NCBI GenBank assembly: GCA_027922465.2
Contig: BQMF02000225.1
Coordinates: 310,001-374,000, forward strand
Length of the DNA stretch: 64,000 bases
Direction of reading: 5' to 3'
Origin: Turritopsis dohrnii
Lineage: Eukaryota; Cnidaria; Hydrozoa; Anthoathecata; Oceaniidae
Made by a program: the position numbers and the translations under genes. Shown piece by piece: positions 1-11,570 of this stretch (its first letter is position 1; every line of letters starts with the position of its first letter). A model generated the notes under the pieces. The model was not told where the DNA came from, ran no database searches, and saw nothing but the letters and a program-made list of their open reading frames with translations.

Positions 1-67
1 ACAGGACACGAAACAGGTTTTATGGAGAACTGATTAGGTGTAAGTGATGTTTTGGTTCCTCGTTTTT

Positions 68-265
68 CTACGTTGTCGAGTAACATTGGAGACAGATATT
101 TTTCGGATGAACATTTTCCAAATCTTCGTTTGTGTCAATGTAAAATATTTCCTTTATTTGTTTAGAGATTTTCTCGTTCATTTCATAAATTTTCTTTTGC
201 TTGTTGACGACGTAGTTACTGCAAATTCTGCATACCTTTGAAAGCGCAAATACGTGTGCAAACAA
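68..265 (-). pseudogene. RAG1 N-terminal-like zinc-binding domain fragment
   Basis: The minus strand reads a 65-residue segment with a CRIC motif at residues 12-15, a helical Lys-rich spacer, then IFYID, VHP and ICLQCY. The order C-x2-C, I-x2-(V/I)F-x-ID, (V/I)HP-x3-(I/F)C-x2-C matches the zinc-binding region in the N-terminal part of vertebrate RAG1 and of RAG1-N-like proteins known from cnidarian and molluscan transposons. After CYSTT there is a TAG stop, followed in frame by KNEEPK, which looks like the expected continuation, so the copy is probably broken or spliced here. The rest would lie beyond the left edge. In RAG1 this part is regulatory rather than catalytic. Whether this copy is a host gene or a transposon remnant cannot be told from 265 bases. 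Confidence 0.55.
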
Positions 266-570
266 GCCATGCTTTTTTCTTGTTTAAACACCTGACCTTG
301 TGGTGCTAAAATCGCTTAAAAGTGACTCAAACGAAAACGGTCATAACTTTCTTAAAAGATACTGACAGCTCAACAAAATAATTTGTGACTGAAAGCCAAA
401 TTATCTAGCTAGGCAAGTAAAGTCATTTTAAAGGATTTCTAATGTTGAAATTTTGCGAACAATGGGAGGAATAAGTAAGATTTTTGCAGTTCATAAGTTG
501 ACAGTTTGGTACGTTGTACAATTGGTTTACAAAAATGCTTGGTTACAATTTTTGATTTCGGTAATCCTTG
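266..570. other. No gene seen
   Basis: AT-rich sequence without a recognisable product, RNA gene or repeat boundary. Confidence 0.4.
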
Positions 571-574
571 ATTA

Positions 575-1310
575 TACAGTCAAAGCTCTAATTAGCAGAT
601 ACCATCGGGGATTCGACTTGGTGTCCGCTAATTGGAACTGTCCGCCTTTTGGAACGTTTGGCAATATAAGCTCTAAATTCGATTGTAAGCCCTTCTAAGG
701 TGTCGTAAAACGTAAATTTCATGTCTACAGTAGATACTAGCTATAGGAAGACAAAGAAAGGCAAATAAAGTTGATAAGTTGATCTTTTACTCTCTTATCA
801 ACTTTTCAATGATGACCAACGCCTCATATGGAGTGGTTTCCTCGGGCTCAACTTCTTCGATTTCATCCTCATTTTCCTCGTCAGTTACCACTTCTTCGAT
901 TTCTTCAGCTTCAGATTATTTCTGTAAATATGCCGTAACACATTTTTGTAAAGAGCTTACTTTCCAATTTACTTTATCTGAGTTCATCATCGAGGGCTGA
1001 ATCTTTATCTTCACAAGATTTCTTATCAAATCCACATTTACTAAAACAGTTTCTAATTGTTTTTGTTGTCACTTTGTTCCAAGCTTTGGATACCCGTTCA
1101 ATGGCTTGTAAAACAGTGATAGTGACCTTCACATTTTTGGGCCAAAAAAATTAATGGATTGGGCAAAAAATAAATTGGAAGCTGTAAAAGATGATTTGGA
1201 GAAAAAGTATAATAAATGCCTCAAATAAACTAAACTTTATCACATTTGTCTTTTTCTTTTCGTGTCCCATAGCAGTTTGACGCTTAATGTCCGCTAATTG
1301 GAGCGTAAAA
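575..1310 (-). mobile_element. pogo/Tigger-like DNA transposon remnant
   Basis: A transposase tail on the minus strand is flanked by TACAGTCAAAGCTCTAATTA near 575 and by two TGTCCGCTAATTGGA motifs (about 631 and 1288), which are typical of Tigger-type terminal regions. The element is heavily decayed and both boundaries are approximate. Confidence 0.5.
779..1140 (-). pseudogene. pogo/Tigger (CENP-B-like) transposase C-terminus
   Basis: On the minus strand from about 1133 the frame reads VTITVLQAIERVSKAWNKV, then TIRNCFSKCGF, followed after a stop by a strongly acidic segment rich in EE/DE. This order (VLxAI...AW..V....I.NCF.KCGF, then acidic linker and a short final helix) is the usual C-terminal tail of pogo/Tigger DDE transposases. 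The catalytic core is absent, an in-frame stop follows DDELR, and there is no start, so this is a pseudogene fragment. Confidence 0.6.
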
Positions 1311-1349
1311 ATCAGCATTTTGGCCGTTTCGTGCATAAACCAAACGAAG

Positions 1350-3288
1350 AACGAGTGGAAGAAAGTCTATTTTTACGATAGAAAGGTGTGCTGATTTTAT
1401 GTATTTCTTTTTATAGTTATCAAATAGTTATGAGGGTGCAGCAGTGAAGTAGTGTAATTGAAGTGAAGTTGTTTAAAAATGGCTGCAGAAAGGATGATGT
1501 TTATTTACAGTGGTGAAAATGGTTTTACTTCTTTTCGGTGGGAAAACGTTTGGAAAAGATACATAGTAATATACGTAAGTAAGTAAAGTAAGTAAAGTAA
1601 TATACGTAAGTACTAGTAAATACAGCGTTAAGAGATAATAAAAACAGAGTTAAAACGATCAAAAAGTTGCATGCCCTACGAGCAGTTACTGATTTGTGTT
1701 GGTAACGAACTGGCTGTTCTTTTATTCATTTATTCCAAAATGGCTCCACAGTTATGAAGTTTAGAAAACAACATGGAAGAAGAGCTTGCCACCAGTCTGT
1801 CATTGTTATGCATTGAAATCTTTTTCTTTTTATATGCCCTGCAGTTTCAGGAAACTATGTTGGAAAGTAAATCGAGTGTTATTAATTTGTTTACAGGTAT
1901 GAAATATAGAAAGTAAAGAGTTTAGAAGTGTTTGATGATTGCTACAGAACATGATCAATATTGTTTACTAACATGATGATGTGAATTGGTATTGAAAGGT
2001 AAACCAAAGTTAAAATAGTATCTATTTAGTTAAAACACAATATGTGGATAAGTAAAGGATAAGAGGGATGTTTACTTTTGTGTTTTGAATTAGCCAGGAA
2101 GAGCTTTGAACTGAAATAAAAAATGGCTCCACCACATATGTGAATGTTTTCATATGTAAAAAATTCTTTAGCTATACAAATTCTGTCATTACGTTTGAGT
2201 TTTTAATTACTATTTTTAAGGTAAATATGTTTTCAAAGTTTCTTTAGTTTGTTTTGTTTTTCTTTCGATTTCGTCATAGTATGATTAGGTTTTTTGAATG
2301 TTTTTTGAATATTTTCGTATGTTAATATAAAAATTGAAGCACATGATGGGTTCAATTATGATGTTGAGAGGGTTAGTTAAGAGAAGAAAGGATTTTATAT
2401 TTAAAAAGCTCATTAATTATTACTGTGCAATGAAATTGTCCTACAAAAAAAGCGTTATTGGGTGGAGTTTTCTTAAATTTATATTTTATCATGTTTATGC
2501 GTTATTTTGTGTTATGGTAATCGTTTACGTACTGTGCCTGGGTATATAAGTTTGGTATGATGATTTTATTTGTGACTTTTTATCTTCTGGTTAAATTTTT
2601 GTTTTTAGTTATTGTTTTTAGGATAAGTGCGTAATTGAACTTCCTTTTCGTTGCTGTTGTTGTTGTTGTTGTTGTTTATTTCAATATTCTTATAGCATGG
2701 TTAGGTTTTTAGTATTACAATTGAAATATTAATCTTTTAGGCAATAATAAAAAAAGCATAAAGAAATGAAACTCATGGTTGTAATCATGACGTTGATGGT
2801 TTTGGGAAGACTAGACTATATCATTTCAAAAATTCATTGATGGTTGCAGTCCTGTAGTAACTTTGGAACAAAAGAAAAATTTGTAAGGTATCATTTTTGT
2901 AATGTTATTCAATGTTTGGTTTTGTATGTCTGGGTAACCGGTTCTGTGTATATTGCATTTTTTTACATTAACGTTACTTCTCTTCTGCGTATAAATATAT
3001 ATTCTGAGCCATGTTGCTATTTGTTTCTGTTTTAAATCTTTTAAATGTAAGAAATGAATTAAAAAATTAATGCCTGTAAAAACTTTTCACGACTTAAATT
3101 CTGCGACACAACGCATACTGAACATGGTTGGCGAGCGCCGCCGCCTGGGCGTCTGGTATATACTAATTCGCGTAGTGTGTAACACATTTAACTTAGAGAG
3201 TGTTGGCTTTTTTAAATTGTACGGTCAAAATCTTCTTAATCGTGATCATTTTTTCGTTAGACCATTGATAATTGACGATTAGTATAGT
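1350..3288. repeat. Copy 1 of the TATACTAAT-ended repeat family (long form)
   Basis: This stretch is alignable by eye with 3960-5145 and 56667-58787. Shared landmarks are ATGGCTCCACAGTTATGAAG (about 1739 and 4009), the GGAAAGTAAATYGAGTGTTA block (1861 and 4271), the GCAATAATAAAAAA(A)GCATAAAG block (2741 and 58229) and the final GACGATTAGTATA. No intact protein is encoded. It is probably a non-autonomous DNA element; the left boundary is approximate. Confidence 0.5.
2655..2679. repeat. (TTG)n microsatellite
   Basis: Seven to eight consecutive TTG/TGT triplets. Confidence 0.8.
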
Positions 3289-3690
3289 AGCACGCGGCGT
3301 GACGTCAGTTTTTTTTATCATATCACTGGGGAACCATTGCATTGCATCCCCAATCGAACGTGACGTTTTGGGGGAAATATCTCGAGAACCAATAGGGATA
3401 ACTGACGTTTTTTAGGTTCCGCGGTACGGGTGATGGGGTGACGCAACATTTGGGCCTAATATTTATTTGATACTGCGGCTATGACGTCATCAAAATCTTT
3501 GATTGACGATATCTCTGCAACAGTTGGTCGTAGCGAAACGCTCCCATACACTTTTTTGATCAGCTTTTTGAGGTCTACAACATGGAAACACTTTCCAGTC
3601 ACGATTTTGTGATTTAATTTTTTGTCACCTATTTTCGACACATCCTTACGTAAAAAACTTTTACGCCAGTTACTAACTAGTCTTATATAT
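3070..3690. repeat. Terminal module of the TATACTAAT repeat family
   Basis: A module of about 600 bp that recurs near 4910, 5490, 43876 and 58545. Landmarks in order: GTAAAAAC/TTTTAC near-palindrome, TGAACATGG(G/T)TGGCGAGCG, TATACTAATTCGCG, TTTAACTTAGAGAGTG, GACGATTAGTATA, CATTGCATTGCATCCCCAAT, GAAATATCTCGAGAACCAAT, TGACGATATCTCTGCAAC and TTTTTGATCAG. No coding capacity. Confidence 0.6.
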
Positions 3691-3990
3691 AATAGCGAGT
3701 GTGCATACCACTTTTATTTTAGAGAGTGATATATTTAGTTTAGATTTACGGTCAAGTTTTTCTTAGTTGCACGTAAAACCACGCACAAGCGAGAGCGTTT
3801 TTTACGATTATTATATAGTAGCACGTGGCGTGACGCCAGTTTTCTTATGATCACGGGGGAATCATTGCATTGCATTCCCAATCGAACGCGACGTTTTTGG
3901 GGAAATATCTCGAGAACCAATAGGGATAACTGACGTTTTTTGGAGTTGGCGATACAGGTGATGGGGTGACAAAAGTTTTGGGCCTATATA
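3690..3990. repeat. Truncated terminal module
   Basis: Repeats the block from TTTTAGAGAGTG through ATTGCATTGCATTCCCAATC to the GATACAGGTGATGGGGTGAC end, abutting the previous module in the same orientation. Confidence 0.5.
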
Positions 3991-5480
3991 CTTTTTATTT
4001 AATTCAAAATGGCTCCACAGTTATGAAGTTTAAAAAACAACATGCAAGGAGAGCTTACCGCCACTGTCTGTCATTTTTTAAAATTTTTCCTCTTATTAAA
4101 TTTAGTTTATGGAGATGGTGGATACTCTCTGTCCCCTCTGTCAGATATTTTTTCAGGTACTATCTGCCTTTTATCAAACGAACAAAGCCTTTTTATGTCT
4201 TTCAGTGTATAAATATGGTAGTGTAATTTCAGTAGAAAACAAATAGAAAGTGTATGTTTACAATAGGAAGGTATGCTGGAAAGTAAATTGAGTGTTATTA
4301 ATTTGTTTTCAGGTATGAAGTATAGAAAGTAAAGAGTTTAGCAGCATTTGATAATTGCTACAGAACATGATCAATATTGTTTACTAACATGATGATGTGA
4401 ATTGGTATTGAAAGGTAAACCAAAGTTAAGATAGTATCTATTTAGTTAAAACACAATATGTGGATAAGTAAAGGATAAGAGGGATGTTTACTTTTGTGTT
4501 TTGAATTAGCCAGGAAGAGCTTTAAACTTAAATAAAAAATGGCTCCACCACATATGTGAATGTTTTCATATGTAAAAAATTCTTTAGCTATGTAAATTCT
4601 GTCATTACGTTTGTGTTTTTGATTATTATTTTTAAGGTAAATATGTTTTCAAAGTTTCTTTTAGTTTCTTTTGTTTTTCTTTCGATTTCGTCATAGTATG
4701 ATTAGGATTTTTGTATGTTTTTTGAATATTTTCATCTGTTAAAATAGAAATGAAGCATATGATGGGTTAAATTATGATGTTGAGAGGATTAGTTAAGAGA
4801 AGAAAGGATTTTGTATTTAAGAAGCTGATTAATTAGTACTGTGCAATGAAATTGTCCTACAAAAAAAGCGTTATTGGGTGGATTTTTCTTAAGTTTACAC
4901 TTTAAAAAAATAATGCTTGTAAAAGCTTTTACACAAATTAAATTCTGCGACACAACGCAAGCTGAACATGGGTGGCGAGTAACGCCGCCTGGGCGGCTAG
5001 TCTATATACTAATTAGTTTTGTGTGCAACACATTTAACTTAGAGAGTGTTTGTTTTTCTGTTTTTTAACGGTCAAAATCTTCTTAATCATGGTCATGTAG
5101 CGGCAGTTAGACCACGCAAGACACATTCACGATTAGTATAATAGCACGGGGCATTTGACGTCAGATGTTTTTATGATACGGGGAACCATTGCAATGCATC
5201 CCCAATCGAACGCGACGTTTTTGGGGAAATATCTCGAGAACTAATAGGGATAACTGACGTTTTTAAGGATCCACGATACGGGTGAGAGAGTGACGCAACA
5301 TTTGCGACTAAATTTAATTTAGTGCTGCGGCTATAACGTCATCAAAACCTTTGATTGACGATATCTCTGCAACGAATGGTCGTACCGAAACGATCCCATA
5401 CAATTTTTTGATCAGGTTTTCGAGCTCTACAACATGAGCAAGCTTATCATTGCCAATTCTTCGTTTTATTTTTCGTGAAC
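3960..5480. repeat. Copy 2 of the TATACTAAT family plus terminal module
   Basis: The body (about 4009-4900) matches 1739-2560 with internal deletions. It is followed by a full terminal module with TGAACATGGGTGGCGAGTAA at 4964, TATACTAATTAG at 5005, CGATTAGTATA near 5130 and the GATATCTCTGCAACGAATGG block at 5360. Confidence 0.55.
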
Positions 5481-5482
5481 TG

Positions 5483-6260
5483 AACGCATGCTGAACATGG
5501 GTGGCGAGCGACGCCGTCTTTGCGGCTAGTCTTATTGTAATAATCCCCGTTGTGCATCCCACTTTTATTTTAGAGAGTGATATATTTAGTTTTAATTTAC
5601 GGTCATCGTCCTCTTATGTGCGCGTAAAACCACGTAGAGGCGTGAGACACTTTTTTCACGATTATTCCAAAAGCACGTGGCATTTGACGTCAGTTTTTTT
5701 TATGATCACGGGGAATCATTGCATTACATCCCCAATCGAACGCGACGTTTTCGGGAAAATATCTTGAAAACCAATAGGGATAAATGACGTTTTTCAGGGT
5801 CAGCGATACGGGTGATAGGGTGACGCATCATTTGGGCCTAAATTTATTTTGGTACTGCGGATATGCGGCATCAAAATCTTTAATTGACGATATCTCTGCA
5901 AAGGTTGGTCGTAGCGAAACAATGACATGCACTTTTTTGGTCAGTTTTTCGAGCTCTACAGCATAGGTACACTTTTGAGTTGCGATTCTATCGTCAGGGG
6001 ATACTTACATGGGAATGGTGGATTTGACCTAATGTTTTCGAAGTTAAGTTCGGTAAAAAGTTTTCCCAAGTTTGACTTCGAAAAAGGTGTGTCAAATTCT
6101 CCTTTTCCGTGTGCTAACCCTGTGACGAAAGCGGAAAAGGTACCCATGTTGTAGAGCTCCAAAAACTGATCAAAAATGCATGGGATCGTTTCGCTACGAT
6201 TAACCGTTAGAGAGATTTTGCCGATCGGCAATCACAGATTTTGATGAAGTCATAGCTGCA
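5483..6260. repeat. Terminal module ending in a large inverted repeat
   Basis: Starts with the TGAACATGGGTGGCGAGCGA landmark and carries the standard module. From 5889 it becomes an inverted repeat: the arm at 5889-5975 (GATATCTCTGC, GTCGTAGCGAAAC, TTTTCGAGCTCTACA) is repeated in reverse complement at 6135-6225, with about 160 bp between the arms. Confidence 0.6.
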
Positions 6261-6699
6261 GTCCAAAACAAATCTTCTTACTACTGTTTCACACACATTC
6301 CTGTTCAGAAATTTCTACGTGCTATGATTTGAATAAAAATATTGGGAAGAAAAATCGAAACGATTTGATTTTGCCGCCAATTTTTTTTATTTATTACGGT
6401 CATGATTAAGTAATGATATTGCTCTAAAAGTTGATTTTTTGTTGTACAATTTAGATTTAAAACCTTAAAACACCTGCTTAAAAGAAAAATAATTGAAGAA
6501 ATTTTGCGTGTAAACCCCCCTTAATTTTGATAAAATTCCGTTAGGTCTGGAATATTTACTAGTCCTTAGTAAATAGTAAAACTAGTAAATATTTACTAGT
6601 TTCACAAGTCGATTTTTTAAGCCAGAAATGATTTTGTAGGTGATTCTTTCATAAAATGACAGGAGATTAGGAATGCAGACAACTTTTGAATAATCACAA

Positions 6700-7494
6700 T
6701 AAGCCTCCGGGGAGCATACTTAAAATTCCAGCCTTTAGAGGGGGGCGCTTATTCAGCAGGGCCGGTTATTCAAGCAGGGGCAGTTATTAATTCTTCATAT
6801 CATGACAACGAAAAGGTATTTTCTCAACACTTTTCTTTTTTAAAACAATGTCCGAAATAATTTCAAACTAAACTAAATGCCAATATCTACGTGTTCTTCA
6901 TAATCAAAATCGACAATAAGGAAATCAGGAAAATCTTGACTGCAAGAATGACAATCCAAGAATAGGCCTTAAGTCATGACAAGCATTCAACGATGGGACT
7001 CTCGTTAGTCATATACTAATCGAACACTCTCGCCTCATAAACTAGTTCTTGAAAAATTGAGGAGAAAACTTTTTTTCAGCTTTGGTTGTGGAGCCAAGAA
7101 AAGGGGATGTTCGACTAGTTATTCCGGCGAAATTTTCAGCCTAGAAGATTTGTGAGTGGCGAAAATTCTGCAAGAAAGACTTTGAAAGTTTAGAAAAAAT
7201 ATACACACTTTGAAATGTCTTTTGAGAAGATTAAAATTGATAAAAGACCAGTTTTGAAATATTTCTTGTTTTTTCACATTTAAATAACAACTATAACAAC
7301 TATATATTATTTTTCGCTAGTCTCAAATAAATACCGATGACTGCATGGTGAAATAACGCCCCCGCTCTTTTTGTTGTAGGGGGTGGATATTCGCCAAGGA
7401 GCACGTATTGGAAAAAATACTCTTATCCCGGGACGCTTACTTGGGCAGGGGCGGTTATTTGGCAGGGAGTGCTGATTCTTCCATTTACGGTAAA
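6700..7494. repeat. GC-rich GCGCTTATT/GGTTATT repeat element
   Basis: Clusters of GGGGGGCGCTTATTCAGCAG, GGCCGGTTATTC and GGGGCAGTTATT (6738-6793) and of GGACGCTTACTTGGGCAGGG, GGCGGTTATTTGGCAG (7431-7460), ending in ATTTACGGTA at about 7493. A related CTCTAATAAACGCC block lies at 26937-27020. This resembles a dispersed non-coding repeat common in cnidarian and other invertebrate genomes. The AT-rich middle holds no gene. Confidence 0.45.
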
Positions 7495-7689
7495 CACGAT
7501 GGGGTGGAATTTTAATTCATAAAATCTCAGTCGATCTAATACTGGTTACTTCCAACCCAACCGCTACAGTACGACTGGAACCCAGTCCTTCAACCTCTTT
7601 TAATTTTGATTGCGAAAGTGATAGGAACTCAAAGAATTCCAAGAATTCATAATAGCAGAAAATATCATTGTTATCTTTAAATCTTCTTT

Positions 7690-8640
7690 ATGGAATCAAT
7701 AGCAAAGGACTGCCATACAGTCGCAGGCAGTTCTCATGAACACCTGGTTACTGACGTACTTGACGAACCTTCTGGCCAGAATGGCAAAAGTTCTCAACCA
7801 AAACATTTGAAGAGCTACGGCCCCGAAGAGGGTACCTCTTCTCCAGATACAAGAGAGGAAAATCTTGCAGAAATGGCAAACATAAGAAGACACAATGTTA
7901 TTCTTCTTCCAATTTTTCGAAAAAATTGAAAAGAAAACAGGACCCGGATTCCACAAGTGGTTGTTCAGACTCAGAAGAGTCGTTTTCATCATCATCGTCA
8001 TCGGAGAATGATGTAGAACCACCAATCAAACCAAGTTTCAAAGTTGTCTGTGAGGAGGATAAGGCTAAATAGAAGCTACCTCACTCAATGGCTTCATATA
8101 TGAACAAGCAGTTCGAAATGTATATTCCTAACAAAACTATTCCCATTCAAAACTGACTGAAAACCGCCATTTTAATAGCCAATACGGTACCGGATAATTT
8201 AGACCCAGTTAACAAACTGGATGATTTTGCCAACAGTATCTTGAAGGATGTTAAACAATACAAGAAATTTCAAGAAATTATCAACACGCATAATATGCTG
8301 GAAAAAATCCAGAAAAAGATCAGGGATGTAATGGGGCCGCTTTCGCGAATGTTGATGATCTTGGAAAAGGCAACATGTTCCACGGAAGAGAATGAGTCGA
8401 TTCCTTTGTATGATGTGAACGAATTAATGGAACAGTCAGCCTTGTTAGTGGGGCAAAGTAGCAATACTGTTTAGTATCATCAAAGTTATAACATCCTCAA
8501 CAGCTTGATGAGGTCATCCACTCAAGCAAAAAAAATGTTACGAGAGAAAGTAGAACTTTTGCAAAAACATGATGAAAATCTGTTTTGGAAAAAATTCTGT
8601 AAACATATTGTAGAAGTCACTACATCAAAAAAGACAACAA
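7690..8640 (+). pseudogene. DIRS gag-like ORF (broken)
   Basis: The frame opens at the ATG at 7690 (MESIAKDCHTVAGSS) and breaks after about 79 residues. It resumes in other frames, with a recognisable block at 8241-8474: KIQKKIRDVMGPLSRM, then an acidic stretch and YDVNELMEQSALLVGQSSN. DVMGPLSR and E-Q-(S/T)-x-LL-x-GQ-x-SN are typical of the structural ORF of DIRS1-type elements, followed by a predicted helical Lys-rich segment at 8480-8590. The product would be an RNA-binding particle protein. There is no single open frame, so no functional protein is expected. Confidence 0.6.
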
Positions 8641-10668
8641 TTGAGGCGTTCTCACATTGAAAACATTCAAAGAAGAACATGCCTTTTCTTCGGGCCTCGC
8701 AACACAATTATCAACCAGAGAGGAGTGTTGCAGGGCGAGAACTATTACTCTCAAAAAGAGGAGGGTACCAGCCACATCGTAAACAAACATGTCCAACAAA
8801 CAACAGAAACAACCACTACCAGAGTCAAAGTCGAAACCGCTGGCAAAGAAGAAACGAAAAGTTTGGTAAGAGTACCTTCAAACAATCAAACACCTTTTCT
8901 CAAACATGTCTCGGATTCTATTTTAGTTCCAGAAAAGGATCTTAAGCTAGTTTATCTAATAATAAAAAAGTTGTTTTCAAAAGAAATGAAACAAAATCTC
9001 CCCATTGCAGGGAGACTGAAATACTTTCAAAAAGCCTGCTCAGGAAAGGAGATTACATGTGCAAGCTAAATCCGGAGGATGCCTACTTCTGCCTTACTCT
9101 CCACGAAGATACAAGAAATAGGTTCTTTTTTATGGAAACGGAATCTTTAACAATTTTTGTGTCTTTGTTTTAGTTTGAAGCCAGCACCTTGTATATTAAC
9201 AAAACTTTTAAAAGTCCCAATGGCTGTCCTGCGCAGGTTGAATATATTAATATTAATCTACCTAGACGACTGTTGCTCATAGGGAGGACTTGGGAAGAAA
9301 CAGCCATGGCAAGAGACACAACCAATATCAGTACTTGTGCCATCAAAGAGATAAAGTTCTTAGGATTGAAAATCAATTCCTTGACTCTAACTTTATCCCT
9401 CCCACAGTAGAAAGAGACGAAGGTTCTAAGTCATTGCAAGGAAATGTACGCAAAGACTCAGACTTCGATTTTAGAATTGACCATGTTACTAGGTCTTCTG
9501 CCATCCACAATTCAGGCTGTGTGCGTTACAGCTACAATACCTGCAGTTCTTACAGATTGAGGCATTGAAATCAAAGAAATCATTCCAGGAGACTATCAAG
9601 CTGAATCATTTGGCAAAAACAGAGTTACTTTGGTGGATAGAAAATCATGCTTGTTCAAATGGGAGGATAATAATTCAAAACTATACCAATCAAGTTCTGA
9701 TTCTATGCCTCCGGCAAAGACTGAGAGACAGTCTGCACTGGGAGGAAATGGTCCAAGAAGGAGCAAGCATGCCATATCAATGTACTAAAATTTTTAGCAG
9801 CGAAGTTAGCTCTTCTAATTTTTACAAAAGTAAACCAAATTACCTCCATACATTTTCAAATAGACAACAAAACAGCCCTGTCCTACTTGCTAAAAATGAG
9901 GGGGGGGGGGGGGGGGGGGGCGGCAGTGAGGGGGGAGAGGACTGGCAGATAATGACCAAATTGTCAAAAGAAATTTGGGATACATTAATGAAAAAGAACA
10001 TAATGATTTCAGCAGAGTATCTACCAAGCCATTTAAATCAGATAGCAGACTGGGAGTCCAGGCACAACAGGGACTCGTCAGACTGGAAGCTCTGCCCAGT
10101 AATCTGCCAAAAAATCTGCTGTCGATTCGAACAACCAAACATAGATCTGTTCGCGTATCAACTGTGCCATTAATTGGACAATTATCTATTATGGAAACCA
10201 GACCCTTAAAGCAAGGGAGTGGATGCAATACAAAACACTTGGTCAATTCAGTTCTGGCATACCCTTCATGCGTTCCCACTTTTCTTCTCTCATAACAAGG
10301 GTTTTAAGCAAATTTATCCAAGATCAAGCTCATATGTTAATCTTAATCACGCCAGTCTGCTTAACACAGTGTTGGTATCAAAGCCTCCTACGATTGTCAG
10401 CAACCAATCCAATTATTCTGCAAAAATTACCACATCTCCTGACAAACGGAAGAAAGGAAAGACACCCATCAGTAGAAAACCAGACTCTAAGGTAAGCAGC
10501 ATGGAAGGTTTCAGAAAATCCTTATTTAATAAGGGAATTTCAGAAGCGGCTGCCACACTTATCACCAGCTCAAGAAAACAAGGCTCAAACTCTAATTATG
10601 ACTCTCCTGGGGAAAATGGGATAGCTGGTGTATTGAAAAACAAATTGATCCGGTTCAATGCCCTGTAA
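8640..10668 (+). pseudogene. DIRS reverse transcriptase / RNase H (broken)
   Basis: The RT domain is announced by LPIAGRLKYFQKA (about 9000) and CKLNPEDAYFCLTLHEDTRN (about 9060). The catalytic motif reads IYLDD at about 9259-9273, so the YxDD aspartates survive. A stop follows within a few codons and the sense frame shifts to LLIGRTWEETAMARDTT, with IKFLGLKINSLTLTLSLPQ near 9349-9407. The RNase H part continues with ELLWWIENHACSNGRI (about 9623), SAEYLPSHLNQIADWESRHN (10009) and NIDLFAYQLCH (about 10140). At least four frame changes and a 22-base G tract disrupt the gene. The RT would have copied the element RNA into DNA. Confidence 0.75.
9899..9921. repeat. Poly-G tract
   Basis: Twenty or more consecutive G residues followed by CGGCAG inside the DIRS RNase H region. 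It is exceptional in this AT-rich window. Confidence 0.8.
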
Positions 10669-11500
10669 ACTCTGTTTTAAATTTTCTGGCGGAACTCTTT
10701 GATGTAGGCTATGAATACAGAATCATCAATTCATATAAATCTGCAATTTCGGCATACCACAGTCATATTGATAGTAAAGCAGTTGGGCAACACCCTAATG
10801 TTTGTTCTCTAATGAAAGGCGTGTACACAAGGAAACCTCCTCAGCCTCGGTATACCTCTACTTGGGATGTACAATCTGTGTTCAATTTCATGAAACAAAA
10901 TTGGGCTGAATCAAAAAATCTGTCCGATAAAGACATCACATATAAACTGGTGATGTTGTTAGCTCTGACATCAGCCTCCAGAGCCTGTACTCTATTCATT
11001 GTTTGGACTTAATGCTTATGTCAAAACATTCTAATTTTATCCAATTTCGCTTTGGAAAACTGCATAAAGGTTGAAAGGCCAACAAACCTTCACCTGCAAT
11101 CAGATATTATGAATATGCCGCCGATAAGGAGTTATGTGTTGTAACAACTCTACCATTATACATTCATAGATCACAGGAATGGCGGGACAACAACAAGGCA
11201 CAATTGTTTTTTTGCCATATAAAACCACATAAAGAAGTATCTAGCAGTACTATTTCCCGGTGGATAAAAGAAGTTATTTCATTGGCAGGAGTTAATACAG
11301 ATATATTAGAGATACAGGACGTTCCTATAGATCAGCTGCATCTACTAGCGCAGCATTGTCAGGTGCTTCCATCTCTGATGTACTTAGTATAGGCTCATGG
11401 TCGAATCTGTTTGGCAAAAGTTTTATAATAAACCAATAATTACTCCAGAGGAGTCTTTTCAAGGGAAACTGTTCAAGAAAAAGCGATAGGCTTTGAACAA
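10669..11500 (+). pseudogene. DIRS tyrosine recombinase (broken)
   Basis: Matching blocks are GVYTRKPPQPRYTSTWDVQS (10818), KLVMLLALTSASRACTL (about 10948; the Arg after SAS corresponds to the first catalytic Arg), HIKPHKEVSSSTISRWIKEV (about 11218), and in another frame SYRSAASTSAALSGASISDV and GSWSNLF (about 11310-11415). The usual GHSxR box reads GRSYR, so the catalytic His is replaced. The Tyr-bearing motif WQKFYNKP lies one frame away (about 11411). The recombinase would integrate circular element DNA; this copy is dead. Confidence 0.7.
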
Positions 11501-11570
11501 AGGATGAAGGACTGGGTTTCAGTCGTATTGTAGCGGTTGGGTTGGAAGTAACCAGTATTAGACCGACTGA

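Larger units (their letters stand above)
7527..11570 (+). mobile_element. DIRS-like tyrosine-recombinase retrotransposon (decayed)
   Basis: The element is bounded by inverted terminal repeats: the left arm 7527-7594 contains CTAATACTGGTTACTTCCAA and the right arm 11503-11570 contains its reverse complement TTGGAAGTAACCAGTATTAG; the arms match over nearly 70 bp with few differences. Between them, in order, lie a gag-like region, a reverse transcriptase/RNase H region and a tyrosine recombinase, which is the DIRS1 architecture, in which integration uses a recombinase instead of a DDE integrase. Every module carries frameshifts or stops, and the span of about 4 kb suggests internal deletion. A long poly-G run interrupts the RNase H region. 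Confidence 0.85.
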
